The position numbers and the translations under genes are program-made. Below the pieces are notes generated by a model, which worked only from the letters and a program-made list of their open reading frames with translations, was not told where the DNA came from and did no database searches. Positions 1 through 9,672 of a stretch of 64,000 nucleotides of DNA are shown one piece after another. The stretch lies in contig CAVVAB010000012.1 in assembly GCA_963746155.1 (NCBI GenBank), forward strand, positions 1,054,001 to 1,118,000. The letters are read 5' to 3'. The DNA comes from AC-32 sp963746155 (GTDB taxonomy: Bacteria > Actinomycetota > Thermoleophilia > Gaiellales > Gaiellaceae). Position 1 is the first letter of the stretch; the number at the start of each line of letters is the position of its first letter.

Positions 1-351
1 TTCAACTTCCAGCAGGTGCCCGGGACGCAGCCTCCCGCAGTCGGCCCGGACGCGCGTGCGCCTCACCTCAGTGCGTTCTCGGCGCGGGCGGTCCATGGCA
101 AGGTTGCGAAGCTGAGCTACTGGGCGCTGGACGGGCGAGGGCGAACCGCCGAGACGATTCGCATCTATCGCCGCGGGCGGCTCTTGAAGACCATCCACAG
201 GCCGCTCCGGGACTCGAATCCGTTCGACGTCTCACAGGTTGCCTGGCGTGTTCCGATGCGGCTCCGCGGTCCGCTTCGCTTCTCCGTCCGCTCCGTCGAC
301 GCCGCCGGGAACGCGAGCAAGACCAGCTGGGCTCGGCTCGTGATCCGCTAA
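1..351 (+). CDS. C-terminal fragment of a probable secreted/cell-surface protein (5' end outside window)
   Basis: The frame is open from base 1 and ends with TAA at 349-351, so this is the last ~116 residues of a longer protein. The tail is basic and beta-rich. It ends with the motif VDAAGNAS, typical of the last strand of Ig-like or fibronectin-like repeats at the C-terminus of secreted bacterial proteins such as subtilases. That domain reading is an inference; no catalytic motif lies in the visible part. A GTG at 16 is in frame but is unlikely to be the true start. Confidence 0.6.
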   Translation, partial: FNFQQVPGTQPPAVGPDARAPHLSAFSARAVHGKVAKLSYWALDGRGRTAETIRIYRRGRLLKTIHRPLRDSNPFDVSQVAWRVPMRLRGPLRFSVRSVDAAGNASKTSWARLVIR

Positions 352-378
352 CACGAAGCTATCGAGGGGGGTAAGCGT

Positions 379-1743
379 ATGAGCACTACTTTGGATCCCG
401 AGAGGCTCAGCGGCCTCGCAGGGCAGATCTCCGGGTCGGTTGTCGGGCCGGAGGACGCGGGCTACGACGCGGCCCGCGCAGTACACAACGGGATGATCGA
501 TCGCAAGCCGGCCGCGATCGTCCGCGCCCGGGCGACTGGAGACGTTGTGGCAGGGCTCGCGTTCGCACGCGAGGGCGGGCTCGAGGTCTCGGTGCGGGGC
601 GGCGGGCACAACGTCGCCGGTCGTGCCGTGACGGATGGCGGCGTGATGATCGACCTCGCCGAGATGAAAGGGATCGCGGTCGACCCCGACAGCGCAACGG
701 CCACCGTCGAGGGCGGCGTGCTCTGGGGGGAGCTGAACGACGCGGCAGCCGAGCACGGACTGGCCGTCACGGGAGGCGCGATCTCGTCGACCGGGATCGC
801 CGGCTACACGCTCGGCGGCGGCCTCGGCTGGCTGATGGCCAAGCACGGGCTCGCCGCTGACAACCTGCTCTCCGCCGAGCTCGTGACGGCCGACGGCGAG
901 GTGCTCGAGGTCGACGCCGACTCGCATCCCGACCTCTTCTGGGCGCTGCGCGGGGGCGGCGGGAACTTCGGTGTCGCGACCTCGTTCACTTACCAGCTGC
1001 ACCCCGTCGAGACGATCGTGGGCGGGCTGATCGCCCATCCGATCGAGGCTGCCGGCGACCTGCTGCGCTTCTACCGCGAAGCAATCGCGGGCGCCTCGGA
1101 CGACCTGAGCGTGTTCGCGGGCCTGGTGCACGCACCTGACGGCTCCGGAATGAAGCTCGCGGCGCTGATCGTCTTCCACACCGGCGATGCCGAGACTGCG
1201 GAGCGCGACCTCGAGCCGTTCAAGACGTGGGGCTCGCCGCTGATGGTCGAGGTCGGGCCGATGCCCTACCCGGTGATGAACACGATCCTCGACGCTGCCT
1301 ACCCGGTCGGAGCGTTCAACTACTGGATGTCCAGCTTCGTCAAGGGCCTCTCCGACGAGCTGATCGACATCGTCGTCGAGCGGTTCGCGGCCATTCCGTC
1401 GCCGATGTCGGTGATCCTCTTCGAGCACTTCCACGGCGCCGTGACTCGCGTCGGCGTCACCGACACGGCGGTCCCGCACCGGGACGAGGGCTGGAACCTC
1501 CTCCTTCCGTCCCAGTGGACCGACCCGGCCGACACCGAGAAGAACATCGCCTGGACGCGCGAGACGTTCTCCGCGCTCCGCCCCCATTTCGGCACGGGCC
1601 GCTGGCTGAACTACCTCGGGGACGACCAGGCCGACGACGCGATCCGCGCCGCCTACGGCCCGAACTACGACCGGCTCGTGGAGGTCAAGCGGAAGTACGA
1701 CCCCGACAACGTCTTCCACCTGAACCACAACATCGTGCCGTAG
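379..1743 (+). CDS. FAD-linked oxidoreductase, berberine-bridge-enzyme (BBE) family
   Basis: This 454-residue protein has the FAD_binding_4 (PCMH) domain at about residues 40-210 and a C-terminal BBE segment ending YDPDNVFHLNHNI. The RGGGHNVAG motif at 73-81 supplies the histidine (H77) that normally binds the FAD 8-alpha carbon covalently. The position that carries a second covalent cysteine in bicovalent members falls in TGGAISSTGIAG (131-142) and has no cysteine, so single covalent attachment is likely. The substrate is unknown; relatives oxidise sugars, alcohols or secondary metabolites. A strong GGGGGG-type Shine-Dalgarno lies just before the ATG. The gene stands alone. Confidence 0.85.
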   Translation: MSTTLDPERLSGLAGQISGSVVGPEDAGYDAARAVHNGMIDRKPAAIVRARATGDVVAGLAFAREGGLEVSVRGGGHNVAGRAVTDGGVMIDLAEMKGIAVDPDSATATVEGGVLWGELNDAAAEHGLAVTGGAISSTGIAGYTLGGGLGWLMAKHGLAADNLLSAELVTADGEVLEVDADSHPDLFWALRGGGGNFGVATSFTYQLHPVETIVGGLIAHPIEAAGDLLRFYREAIAGASDDLSVFAGLVHAPDGSGMKLAALIVFHTGDAETAERDLEPFKTWGSPLMVEVGPMPYPVMNTILDAAYPVGAFNYWMSSFVKGLSDELIDIVVERFAAIPSPMSVILFEHFHGAVTRVGVTDTAVPHRDEGWNLLLPSQWTDPADTEKNIAWTRETFSALRPHFGTGRWLNYLGDDQADDAIRAAYGPNYDRLVEVKRKYDPDNVFHLNHNIVP

Positions 1744-1776
1744 CGCGGCCTCGCTTCAGGGCTAGACTTGGCGCTG

Positions 1777-1932
1777 ATGGCTGACCGCAGGATCGCCGGG
1801 ATATCGATTGGCGGGATCATCGTGATCCTCGGGATTCTGACGCTGCTCTTCTGGAGTCTCTGGATCGGGGTGATCATCGTCGTAGTCGGCCTGGCCGGCT
1901 TCGGAGGCTTCGTTCGCGGCAAGTGGTACTGA
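1777..1932 (+). CDS. small membrane protein (51 aa)
   Basis: A short peptide with a basic N-terminus (MADRR) followed by two closely spaced hydrophobic stretches rich in Ile, Val, Leu and Gly, ending in a charged FVRGKWY tail. It is probably an inner-membrane hairpin. TAGACT at 1763-1768 lies 8 nt before the ATG and there is no Shine-Dalgarno, the same leaderless arrangement seen at many genes here, which supports it being real. No family is recognised and no function is assigned. Confidence 0.55.
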   Translation: MADRRIAGISIGGIIVILGILTLLFWSLWIGVIIVVVGLAGFGGFVRGKWY

Positions 1933-1984
1933 GCCGAGCCGCAGACCAGTACTCTGCGGTGCGCCCAACCACAAGGAGGTTCCC

Positions 1985-2182
1985 GTGCTTGTCGCTGCCA
2001 GCGGTGTTTGGCTGTGGACAATCCTCGCGATCATCATCTGGATCGCGCTCGCCTTTTGGCCCGCCCGTGTCGCCGGCCGTAAGGGGCACAGCTTCTTCGG
2101 CTTCTTCATCTTCAGCCTCTTCTTCTTCCCCGCCGCGCTGATCGTCGCCTACCTGGTGCGGGACCGGACGGCAGCCGCCTGA
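1985..2182 (+). CDS. small two-helix membrane protein (65 aa)
   Basis: GTG start preceded by a strong Shine-Dalgarno AAGGAGG about 5 nt upstream. Two hydrophobic segments (about residues 8-26 and 36-58) are separated by a short basic loop (ARVAGRKGHS), and the end is basic (VRDRTAAA). The FFGFFIFSLFFFPAALIVAYLV helix resembles small actinobacterial membrane proteins of unknown role. It may share the transcript of the 51-residue membrane protein upstream (52 nt gap). Confidence 0.6.
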   Translation: MLVAASGVWLWTILAIIIWIALAFWPARVAGRKGHSFFGFFIFSLFFFPAALIVAYLVRDRTAAA

Positions 2183-2218
2183 GCCGTTGAGCGAGCCGCT
2201 CTGGCTAAGCGGGGCTTC

Positions 2219-3211
2219 TCACAGCCAGCGCTTGTAGCGGAAGAAGCCGAGCAGCCCGCCCAGGACACCGATCATCCCGCCGACGATCACCCACCAGGCC
2301 TCCTGGGTCTCGAAGCCCGGGAAGGTGACGTTCATGCCGAAGATCCCGGTGATCAGCGTCATCGGCAGGAGCACCACGGAGAAGACGGTGAGGATGCGGA
2401 GGATGTCGTTCTGGCGGTGCGAGATGACCGACTCGTTCGTCGACTCGAGCCCCTCGATCACCTCTTTGAAGTTGTCGAGCAGGTCCCAGAGCCGCTCGGC
2501 GGCGTCGACGATGTCGTCGAAGTAGAGCTCGAGCTCCTCCGGGAGGAAGCGCTCGACGTGCCGCTCGAGCAGGCGCACCGTCGCGCGCTCGGGCTTGATG
2601 ATCTTGCGGTAGGAGATGATCTCCTGCTTGACGTTCGAGATGTCGCGGACGACGTCCTCGGCCCGCTGCTCGAACATGTCGTCCTCGATCGAATCGAGCT
2701 TGTAGCCGATCTTGTCGATGATCGGGAAGCAGTAGTCGAAGAGGTCGTCGAGGATGTGGTAGAGCAGGTAGCCCGACCCCTTCGAGAACATCTGGTCTCG
2801 AAGCTGGGCGTCCTCCTCGCAGCGGTGGAAGAGGCGAGTAACCGGGAGCAGCGGGACCGTCGGCAGCGTCACGAGGTAGTCCTGCCCGATGAACACGTCG
2901 AGCTCGGCCGCGTTCAGGCGCTGGATCGCCTTGTCGTAGACCGGGAAGTGGAGGACGACGAAGAGGTAGCCCTCGTCGGAGTACTCGTCGATCTTCGGCC
3001 GCTGCCGCCTGGAGAGGACGTCCTCGATGTCGAGCGGGTGCCACCCGAAGCGCTCTGCGAGGAGCGTTGCCTCCTCCGCGGTCGGAGCGTCGAGGTGAAC
3101 CCAGGTCAGCCCGTGCGCGCTTTGCTCGGCGACGCGCGGCTCAGGCCGGGCGACGACCTCCCGCGCGGGCGTGCGGGGCCTCGGGCGCTTGATGCGTGGC
3201 AGGCTTGGCAC
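2219..3211 (-). CDS. corA: CorA-type magnesium/cobalt transporter
   Basis: The protein (330 aa) has a large cytoplasmic N-terminal domain of about 265 residues rich in acidic and helical sequence, followed by two C-terminal membrane helices. The signature GMN is at 292-294 at the end of the first helix, and the chain ends in the basic FRYKRWL expected for CorA. The family forms pentameric Mg2+ channels in the inner membrane. The GTG start at 3211 is supported by a TACAAT -10-like box on the minus strand at 3254-3259. The 3' end of the frameshifted MFS gene overlaps the corA start on the same strand; that overlap is probably an artefact of read-through. Confidence 0.92.
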   Translation of the reverse strand: MPSLPRIKRPRPRTPAREVVARPEPRVAEQSAHGLTWVHLDAPTAEEATLLAERFGWHPLDIEDVLSRRQRPKIDEYSDEGYLFVVLHFPVYDKAIQRLNAAELDVFIGQDYLVTLPTVPLLPVTRLFHRCEEDAQLRDQMFSKGSGYLLYHILDDLFDYCFPIIDKIGYKLDSIEDDMFEQRAEDVVRDISNVKQEIISYRKIIKPERATVRLLERHVERFLPEELELYFDDIVDAAERLWDLLDNFKEVIEGLESTNESVISHRQNDILRILTVFSVVLLPMTLITGIFGMNVTFPGFETQEAWWVIVGGMIGVLGGLLGFFRYKRWL

Positions 3212-4531
3212 CGGTACTGAGGGGGTCGTCGGGTCGCATCTTCGAAGTTCGCCATTGTATCGGCAACGCCTTCGCCGGACCTTTGCTCGTGACCGGCGTG
3301 ATAGCGGCGTCTGCGGGGATCCGGCGGCCCAGCGCGAGAGACCCGACGGCCACGAGAGCGCACGCCCCCGCCGCGCCCAGCCAGAGGCCCGCGGGCGAGC
3401 GTGCGAGGAGCGCGCTTCCGATCGCCGGGCCGGCCATGAAGCCGACCTGCCACGACATCGTGCGCAGCGCCATGTAGCGGCCGAGCAGGTGCTCCGGCGC
3501 GAGGTCGGCGATCAGCGGGTTCTGGACCGAGCCATGCAGGCACTCGGCGAGGCTGAAGACGACGATCACGCCGCAGAGCGCGACTACCGCGGCGCTCGAG
3601 GTGAGCCAGTAGCCGGCGGCGAGGATCGCCACGCTCGTGACGGTGAAGATCGCCGCGGAGAGCGCGAGCACGAACATCCGCCGTCCGGCCCTCGATCGCC
3701 TTTGCGAGCGGCAGCTGCGCGAGCACGATCACGACGGTGTTGACGAAGAAGATGACGCCGATGCCCGCCTCGCTCACAGAGGCGTGCTGCGTCGCGAACG
3801 GCGGCAGCACCATCGAGACCTGCGCGTAGGCCGCGGCGACGAGCACCGCGATCAGCAGGAGGAGCCAGACGAAGACCCGGTCGCGCACCACGGCCGAGTA
3901 GCGGCCGGCCGCGCGGGCGGCTCCGTTCACGGCGCGCCTGGCCGGGACGAACATCAGCAGCGCGATGAACCCGATGAACGTCATCGCGTCGAGCAGGAAG
4001 AGCAGCGTGAAGCTCTCGGGGACGCGTCGTCGTCGCGATCAGGCCGCCGACGAGGGCGCCGACGCCGAAGCCGAGGTTGTCGGTCGCACGCTGCACCGCG
4101 TAGGCCGCGTTTCGCTGCTCACGGGTCGTGAGCGTCGCGAGCAGGCTCGAGTGCGCCGGGGCGAAGCCGCCGTTTCCCGCGCCGGCGATCGCGGCGAGGA
4201 CGAACGCCTGCCAGGGCGCGCGGATGAACGGGAAGCCGCCGTAGCCGACGGCGAGCAGGAGCAGCGAGGCGACGAGCGTCCCGCGCGGGCCGATCCGGTC
4301 GATCAGCCGCCCGCAGAACGGGCTCGTGACGAGGGCGACACCCGCGATCGTGGCGACGATGATCCCCGAGGTCGCGAGGCCGAAGTCCCGGACGTCGGTC
4401 AGGTAGATGATCAGGAACGGGAGGACGATCCCGTTTCCGAGCGAGTTGGCGACACCGCCGGCCTCGAGGAGCCAGACGGGTCGGGGCAACTGCGGGTTCA
4501 AGCTGCGCAGGTACGCGATGACGGCATTCAC
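3141..4531 (-). CDS. MFS transporter, reading frame broken by two small indels
   Basis: Three consecutive minus-strand frames together spell one 12-helix major facilitator. The first part holds ANSLGNGIVLPFLIIYL and the loop GRLIDRIGPRG; the next resumes at ESFTLLFLLDA; the last resumes at RRMFVLALSAAIF. The breaks are near 4018-4026 and 3681-3688. The pattern matches the paralogue at 9663-10971 residue by residue across both breaks, so the indels can be placed with confidence. The GTG at 4531 aligns with the paralogue's start. Substrate unknown; the fold is that of drug/metabolite efflux proteins. The last ~25 codons run into corA and may not be native. Confidence 0.75.
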
Positions 4532-4644
4532 GCGCTTGCAAAAGGGTACTCGGGCCGGCCGCTGTTGCCTAGAGGCGAAACGCGATCGGCACCTGCTTGC
4601 GCACGTCCGACCCAACCCGTACTCTGTGCCCTCGTTCGAGGGGC

Positions 4645-4818
4645 ATGAAGATCATTCTCAGCTACATCGATCCCGGCAGCGGCAGCATGTTCCTGCAGGG
4701 ACTTGCCGCGGGCATCGCCGGCATCGGCGTCCTGGCGAAGGTGTACTGGCGCCGCGTGAAGCGGTTCCTCCACATCGGGAAGCCCACGCCCGCCGAGGAC
4801 GAGAGCACGCCGAGCTGA
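4645..4818 (+). CDS. small membrane protein with YIDPGSGS motif (57 aa)
   Basis: ATG with a GAGGGG Shine-Dalgarno. The N-terminus carries SYIDPGSGSMFLQG, one hydrophobic helix (about residues 15-33), then a basic VYWRRVKRF stop-transfer segment. Peptides with this YIDPGSGS-helix-WRR layout are, from family knowledge, often found in front of polysaccharide or envelope genes in actinobacteria. Here the next gene is a kinase-like/methyltransferase fusion starting in the stop codon (CTGA overlap), so translational coupling is likely. Confidence 0.65.
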   Translation: MKIILSYIDPGSGSMFLQGLAAGIAGIGVLAKVYWRRVKRFLHIGKPTPAEDESTPS

Positions 4819-6255
4819 GCACGGCACGGGACGACCTGGAGGCGGCGGGCACGCTCTCGGGTCTCGAGCCGGGGTCGTTTCGCGATCCGGACAGCCGGGT
4901 CTTCACCAGCAACGGGCGCGTCCTCCGGCTGCTGAGCGAGCAGGGGCTCGCCGACTGGCGCGCCCTCTCGGCGTCGCCGCTGTTCGAGCAGCTCGAGCAG
5001 GACGGGAGCCTCGTCGGCACGCGGGAGGTCGACGACGTCGCCGAGGTCCCGGAGGCGATCCACGGTGGCGTCGCAGGCGTTCTCGAGCACGACGTCATCC
5101 CGTTCGTCTCGTACCCCTACGAGTGGTCGTTCTCGATGCTGCGCGACGCGGCGCTGCTCCAGCTCGCGCTCGTCCGGCGCGCGGTCGAGGCGGGGATGAT
5201 CCTCAAGGACTCCTCGCCGTACAACGTCCAGTTCCGCGGCGGCGAGCCGGTCTTCATCGACGTCGGCTCGTTCGAGCCGCTGCGCGAGGGCGAGCCGTGG
5301 GCAGGCTACCGGCAGTTCTGCATGCTCTTCCTCTACCCGCTCCTGCTGCAGGCCTGGAAGGACGTGCCGTTCCAGCCGTGGCTGCGCGGGAGCCTCGACG
5401 GGATCTCGCCGCACGAGATGCGGAGCCTGCTCTCGGCCCGGGACCGGTTCCGGCGCGGCACCTTCACGCACGTCGTCCTCCACGACCGCCTCGAGCGCCG
5501 CTACGAGGCCCGCGACGACGACCTCAAGGGCGAGCTCAAATCGGCGGGCTTCAAGCCGGAGCTGATCGTCGCCAACATCAAGGGGCTCGAGCGGATGATC
5601 CGCCGCCTGCGCTGGAAGCTCGGAGCGCTCGGCCTGGAAGGACTACACGCTCGAGACCACCTACGAGCACGACGACGCCGAGCGGAAGGCTGCCTTCGTC
5701 AGGGCTGCGGTCGAGAGCGAGGCGCCGCGGCTCGTCTGGGACCTCGGCTGCAACGAGGGCGTGCACGCGCGCATCGCGGCCGAGAGCGCCGAATACGTGG
5801 TCGCGATGGACGCGGACAGCGTCGTCGTCGACCGGCTCTACGCAGCGCTCCGGTCCGAGGGGGAGGAGCGGATCCTGCCGCTCGTGGCAAACGTCGTCGA
5901 CCCGCCGCCGGCGCTCGGCTGGCGCGCCCAGGAGCGCCGCCCGCTGCTCGAGCGCGGCAAGCCCGACCTCACGCTCTGCCTCGCGCTGATCCACCACGTC
6001 TCGATCGGCGGCAACGTGCCCATCGCCGAGTTCCTGGACTGGCTGCACAGCGCAACCGGCTCGGTCGTGATCGAGTTCGTCTCGCCCGAGGACCCGATGG
6101 CCCGCCGCCTGCTCGCGCGCAAGCGGCCCGGCGACCATCCGGACTACCGGGCCGACTGGTTCGAGCGCTGCCTGAACGAACGCTTCGACGTCGTGCGCTC
6201 GGAGGCTCTCGCCGACGGGGCGCGCACGCTCTACCTTGCCCGAGCCAAGGCCTGA
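4815..6255 (+). CDS. NoeA-like protein: kinase-like N-terminus plus class I SAM methyltransferase (frameshifted)
   Basis: The first ~275 residues carry LKDSSPYNVQF and VFIDVGSF, which resemble the catalytic loop (DxxxxN) and metal-binding Asp of kinase-like folds. After a break near 5617-5632 the second frame gives WKDYTLETTY, then motif I of a class I methyltransferase (VWDLGCNEG) and the acidic VVAMDAD. One extra base explains the break. No ATG, GTG or TTG is in frame near the 5' end. The best start is CTG at 4815, overlapping the previous stop as CTGA; this is inferred. The closest remembered relatives are NoeA-type host-specificity methyltransferases. TTG of the next gene overlaps the end. 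Confidence 0.7.
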
Positions 6256-8753
6256 GAAGAGCGTTCTCCGAACGGCGCTGACGCACGGCGCGCAGCTGAC
6301 GGTCCTGTCGGCGTTCGCGCTCGCCCAGCCGCTGCTCGACATCCTCGGTCGCAATCCGGAGTTCTTCGCGGTGCGCCGCTCGACGAGCGGGCAGATCGTC
6401 CTCTTCGCGCTCGCGCTGATCCTCGTCCCGCCGGCCGTGCTGCTGGCGGTCGAGCTGCTGGTCGGGATCGCCAGCCGGGCGGCAGCCGAGATCGTCCACC
6501 TCGTCTTCATCGCCGCGCTGGTCGCCGTCATCGGCCTGCACGCGTTCGCGAACCGGACGACGCTCTCCGGGCTCGGCGTGCTCGCGCTCGCAGCGGCGGT
6601 CGGCGTGCTCGGGGCCGTGCTCTACCGGCGGGTGCCGGCGGTCGGCTCGTTCCTGACCGTGCTCGTGCCCGCGCCGTTCATCTTCCTCGCGCTCTTCCTG
6701 TTCGACTCGGGGGCCTCGAAGCTCGTCTTCGTCAACAACCCGACCGTGCACGAGCGGCGGGTGACCTCGACGACGCCCGTCGTCCTGATCGTGTTCGACG
6801 AGTTCGCGCCCGTCGCGTTGATGAACAAGGACGAGAAGATCGACGCGCAGCGCTACCCGAACTTCGCCGCGCTCGCGCACAACTCGACCTGGTTCCGCAG
6901 CGCGACGACCGTGCAGTGGCTGACCGAGGTCGCAGTGCCCGCGGTCCTCACGGGGATCCTTCCGAAGAACACGGGGCGGAAGCTGTTGCCGATCTACGCC
7001 GACCACCCGGACAACGTCTTCACGCTGCTGGGCGGGAGCTACCGCGTGCGGGCGGTCGAGTCGATCACATCCCTCTGCCCGCCGAAGCTCTGCAAGGAAG
7101 TGCGCGGCGCGTCGCCGTCCGCGGTTTCCGACACCACGCGGCTCGCTCGCGTCGGACGCGGGGATCGTCTACCTGCACCTCCTCCTGCCGCAGCCGTACG
7201 CGAACGACATCCCGGAGATCAGCGACAGCTGGGGGAACTTCGGCAAGCACGAGGCCGTCGAGAAGCCGAACGAGGCGAGCGAGAGCGGGCCGATCCTGCC
7301 GTGCGGGCGAAACGTCTGCCGGTTCACGTCGCTGTTCTCGCACGACCGCAAGCCGACCCTGTACGTGCTGCACTCGCTGCTGCCTCACGTGCCGTATCTC
7401 TATCTCCCGTCGGGCCAGCGGTACGGGGTGCAGGCGCCGTTGCTGCGCGGGATCCAGCACAACCGCTGGCAGCAGGCCTGGCCCGCGCTGCAGGCCGACC
7501 AGCGCTACCTGCTCCAGGTCGAGTACACCGACCGCGCTCTCGGATTGATCACGCAGCGCCTCAAGGCGAAGGGGATCTACGACCGCGCGCTCGTGATCGT
7601 CGTCGCCGACCACGGCGTCAGCAACCGGCCCGGCCAGCCGCGCCGCCGGCCGACACCCGGGAACCTCCAGGACATCGCGTTCGTGCCGCTGTTCGTGAAG
7701 CTCCCGAACCAGCACCAGGGCCGGATCGACGACGGCTTCGCCAGGACGATCGACATCGTCCCGACGATCGCGCACGTGCTCGGCGTGAAGATGCCGTGGC
7801 ACGTCGACGGCAAGACGCTGATCGGGCGGCACGTGCCGTCGAACGGGACCGTGCGGATCGAGCTCGGCGGCGGCCAGGCGGTCAGCGCGCCGCTGTCGGT
7901 GCTTCGGGCCAGGCGCGCGCAGGCGCTGGCGCAGCAGCTCGAGCGGTTCGGCGGCACGCCGTCGTCCGTGTACCGGATCGGGCCGGACCGCGACCTGGTC
8001 GGGCGGCGGCTCTCCGAGCTTCCGGTCACGCCGAGTCAGAGCGCGGGTGTCGAGCTCCAGGGGCAGCAGCTCCTGAACGTGGTCGACACGCACACCGACC
8101 TGCTCCCGACCTGGGTCGAGGGGCGGCTGACCGGGAAGCATCCGTCGAGCGCGAACGTCGCGATCGCGGTCAACGGTCGCGTGGCCGCCGTGACGAAGAC
8201 GTTCGAGGGCGGCGGTGCGACGAGCTTCGCGGCGATGGTCCCCGCGAGTGCGCTCCGCAACGGCCACAACGACGTGACCGTCCTGCTCGTAGGACACGAC
8301 GAGGGAGAGCGAACGCTCGAGCAGCTCCGCGGGAGCAGCACGACGACGACGCTCGTCCGGCGAGGCGGCCGCGAGGTGCTCGTTTCGTCGGACGGAACGC
8401 GTGTCCCGGTCCGGCCGGGGGCGCTGCGCGGGATGGTTCAGCTCTTCCCCGGGAGCCTGCTCGGCTTCAGCGGCTGGGCGGCCGAGCCGGCGCTCACCCA
8501 CAGGGCGGACAGCATCGCGGTCGTCGCCGACGGCAAGGAGGTCTTCGCGAGCCCGACCGACCAGCTCCTCCCGCACCGGATCTTCCCGCACAAGGGCCTG
8601 TTCGGCTTCCACTTCGAGCTCCCGAAGGGCCTGCTTCCCCGCCCGGGCTCGAAGCACCACGTGCGCGTCTTCGCGATCCGGAACGACGTCGCCACGGAGT
8701 TGCCCACCAAGGGCGCGTGGGAATGGGGGAAGCGAGCGATGCCTGCCGGTTAG
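6236..8753 (+). CDS. membrane-anchored sulfatase/phosphoethanolamine-transferase-fold enzyme (frameshifted)
   Basis: The N-terminal ~165 residues contain about four to five membrane helices. The extracytoplasmic alkaline-phosphatase-superfamily domain starts at VVLIVFDEFAPVALM, whose Asp is a metal ligand, and continues to the second metal site VIVVADHGVSN. Between them the frame shifts near 7139-7160 and resumes at SDAGIVYLHLL. The sulfatase CxPSR motif is absent, so it is more likely a transferase or phosphohydrolase acting on envelope glycans or lipids. A beta-rich C-terminal region of ~250 residues follows. It starts with TTG inside the end of the preceding methyltransferase gene, suggesting one operon. 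Confidence 0.72.
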
Positions 8754-8796
8754 GCGTCTCCGCACAGGGGGTCCTGTCCGGGAAAGAAGCAACTCT

Positions 8797-9402
8797 TTGT
8801 CGGTGATCACCGACTACTTCGATGCCGCGACGGTCAACCGGCAGCGGTTGCTGTGGACCGTGGCGACACGGCGACAGCTAGAGCGGTGGCAGCCGATCGT
8901 TGCTCGCGTCGTGCGCGGTGGCTTCGAGGGCCGTTCGCCCACCGGAGCGGACGTGTGGTCGGCGGCGATTGAACATCACTTCGCGCTTGTTGCCGCGCGC
9001 AATCTATTCCAGGCGCTTGATCTCCATCCGCCGATGTGCGTCTCCGTGAACCCGACTCTGCGCTCCGAGGTGATCGAGGGTCGGGATTTGCACGAGCACT
9101 GGCGAGAGAACGTGCCGGTGTTCAACGTGACGCCGCGAGTCGCGCAACCACGCCATCGGACGGGCAAGGAGTTCGCCGCTCGCAATCCGGGTCGCAGTCC
9201 GTACTGGTGGCTAGGTTGGGATCTCAAGACAGGCGCTCGGCTTCTGCCGCACGTCTCCGCCCCAGCGCTTGAGGAGTTCCTCGACGAGGTCGAGGCCGAG
9301 ATCCTCACTAAGGATGTCGCGCTCGGCGACTACGTGCCGCCGCGTGCATCATCACCGTGGCTTCATGAGAAAGGCGAGTGGTGGCCGAAGCTCGACGCTT
9401 GA
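8797..9402 (+). CDS. hypothetical protein, possible recent arrival beside tRNA-Arg
   Basis: About 200 residues, soluble, rich in Trp (PYWWLGWDL, WLHEKGEWWPKL) and His (AIEHHFALVAARNLFQAL). No signal peptide or membrane helix and no family recognised. Third positions contain clearly more T and A (gttgctcgcgtcgtg, cttgttgcc) than neighbouring genes, which hints at transfer. It sits at the 3' side of the tRNA-Arg gene, a usual landing place for mobile DNA, but no integrase is present. TTG 8797 and GTG 8803 are alternative starts; neither has a convincing Shine-Dalgarno. Confidence 0.55.
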   Translation: MSVITDYFDAATVNRQRLLWTVATRRQLERWQPIVARVVRGGFEGRSPTGADVWSAAIEHHFALVAARNLFQALDLHPPMCVSVNPTLRSEVIEGRDLHEHWRENVPVFNVTPRVAQPRHRTGKEFAARNPGRSPYWWLGWDLKTGARLLPHVSAPALEEFLDEVEAEILTKDVALGDYVPPRASSPWLHEKGEWWPKLDA

Positions 9403-9440
9403 AGGCACCGACGCGTTGCCTCTTTCGCACGAAACAGAAA

Positions 9441-9513
9441 TGCGCCTGGCAGGAATCGAACCTGCGACCTCGCGCTCCGGAGGCGCGCGCTCTATCCCCT
9501 GAGCTACAGGCGC
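9441..9513 (-). tRNA. tRNA-Arg (anticodon CCG)
   Basis: The minus strand folds as a complete cloverleaf. Acceptor arms GCGCCTG/CAGGCGC with discriminator A, D-arm GCTCAGGGGATAGAGC, anticodon stem CGCGC/GCGCG enclosing loop CTCCGGA (anticodon CCG, reads CGG), and T-arm GCAGG-TTCGATT-CCTGC. CCA is not encoded. A TAGACT -10 box lies on the minus strand at 9525-9530, 11 nt before the 5' end. The first 36 nt of the tRNA are duplicated upstream at 9637-9672. Confidence 0.96.
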
Positions 9514-9594
9514 GGCGAGCGGTCAGTCTAGCGCCGGCGCGGAGGGCGGCTTTGCCGGCCTCCGCTCAGCTGCGCAACTCGGAGACAACCCGAT

Positions 9595-9634
9595 CCGGGG
9601 AAAGTTGCATGCGCGAAGCGCGAGACTTTCCGGA
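9595..9634. other. inverted repeat abutting the tRNA fragment
   Basis: TCCGG-GGAAAGT at the left pairs with ACTTTCC-GGA at the right, with an inner GCGC-GAA-GCGC hairpin. It lies directly where the duplicated tRNA half is broken off. It could be a transcription stop for the truncated tRNA transcript or the scar of an inserted element; nothing in the sequence decides between them. Confidence 0.5.
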
Positions 9635-9636
9635 GA

Positions 9637-9672
9637 CGGAGGCGCGCGCTCTATCCCCTGAGCTACAGGCGC
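9637..9672 (-). repeat. duplicated 5' half of tRNA-Arg (36-bp exact direct repeat of 9478-9513)
   Basis: Bases 9637-9672 are identical to 9478-9513, which covers the tRNA from nucleotide 1 to the last base of the anticodon. This copy also has its own TAGACT box (minus strand 9683-9688), but the sequence after the anticodon is unrelated, so it cannot fold into a tRNA. It is a tRNA pseudogene fragment. The stop codon of the MFS gene at 9663-10971 falls inside it. Confidence 0.9.

Noticed and set aside
9637..9672. Second functional tRNA-Arg
   Set aside because: Only the first 36 nt match; the T-arm and 3' acceptor strand are absent.
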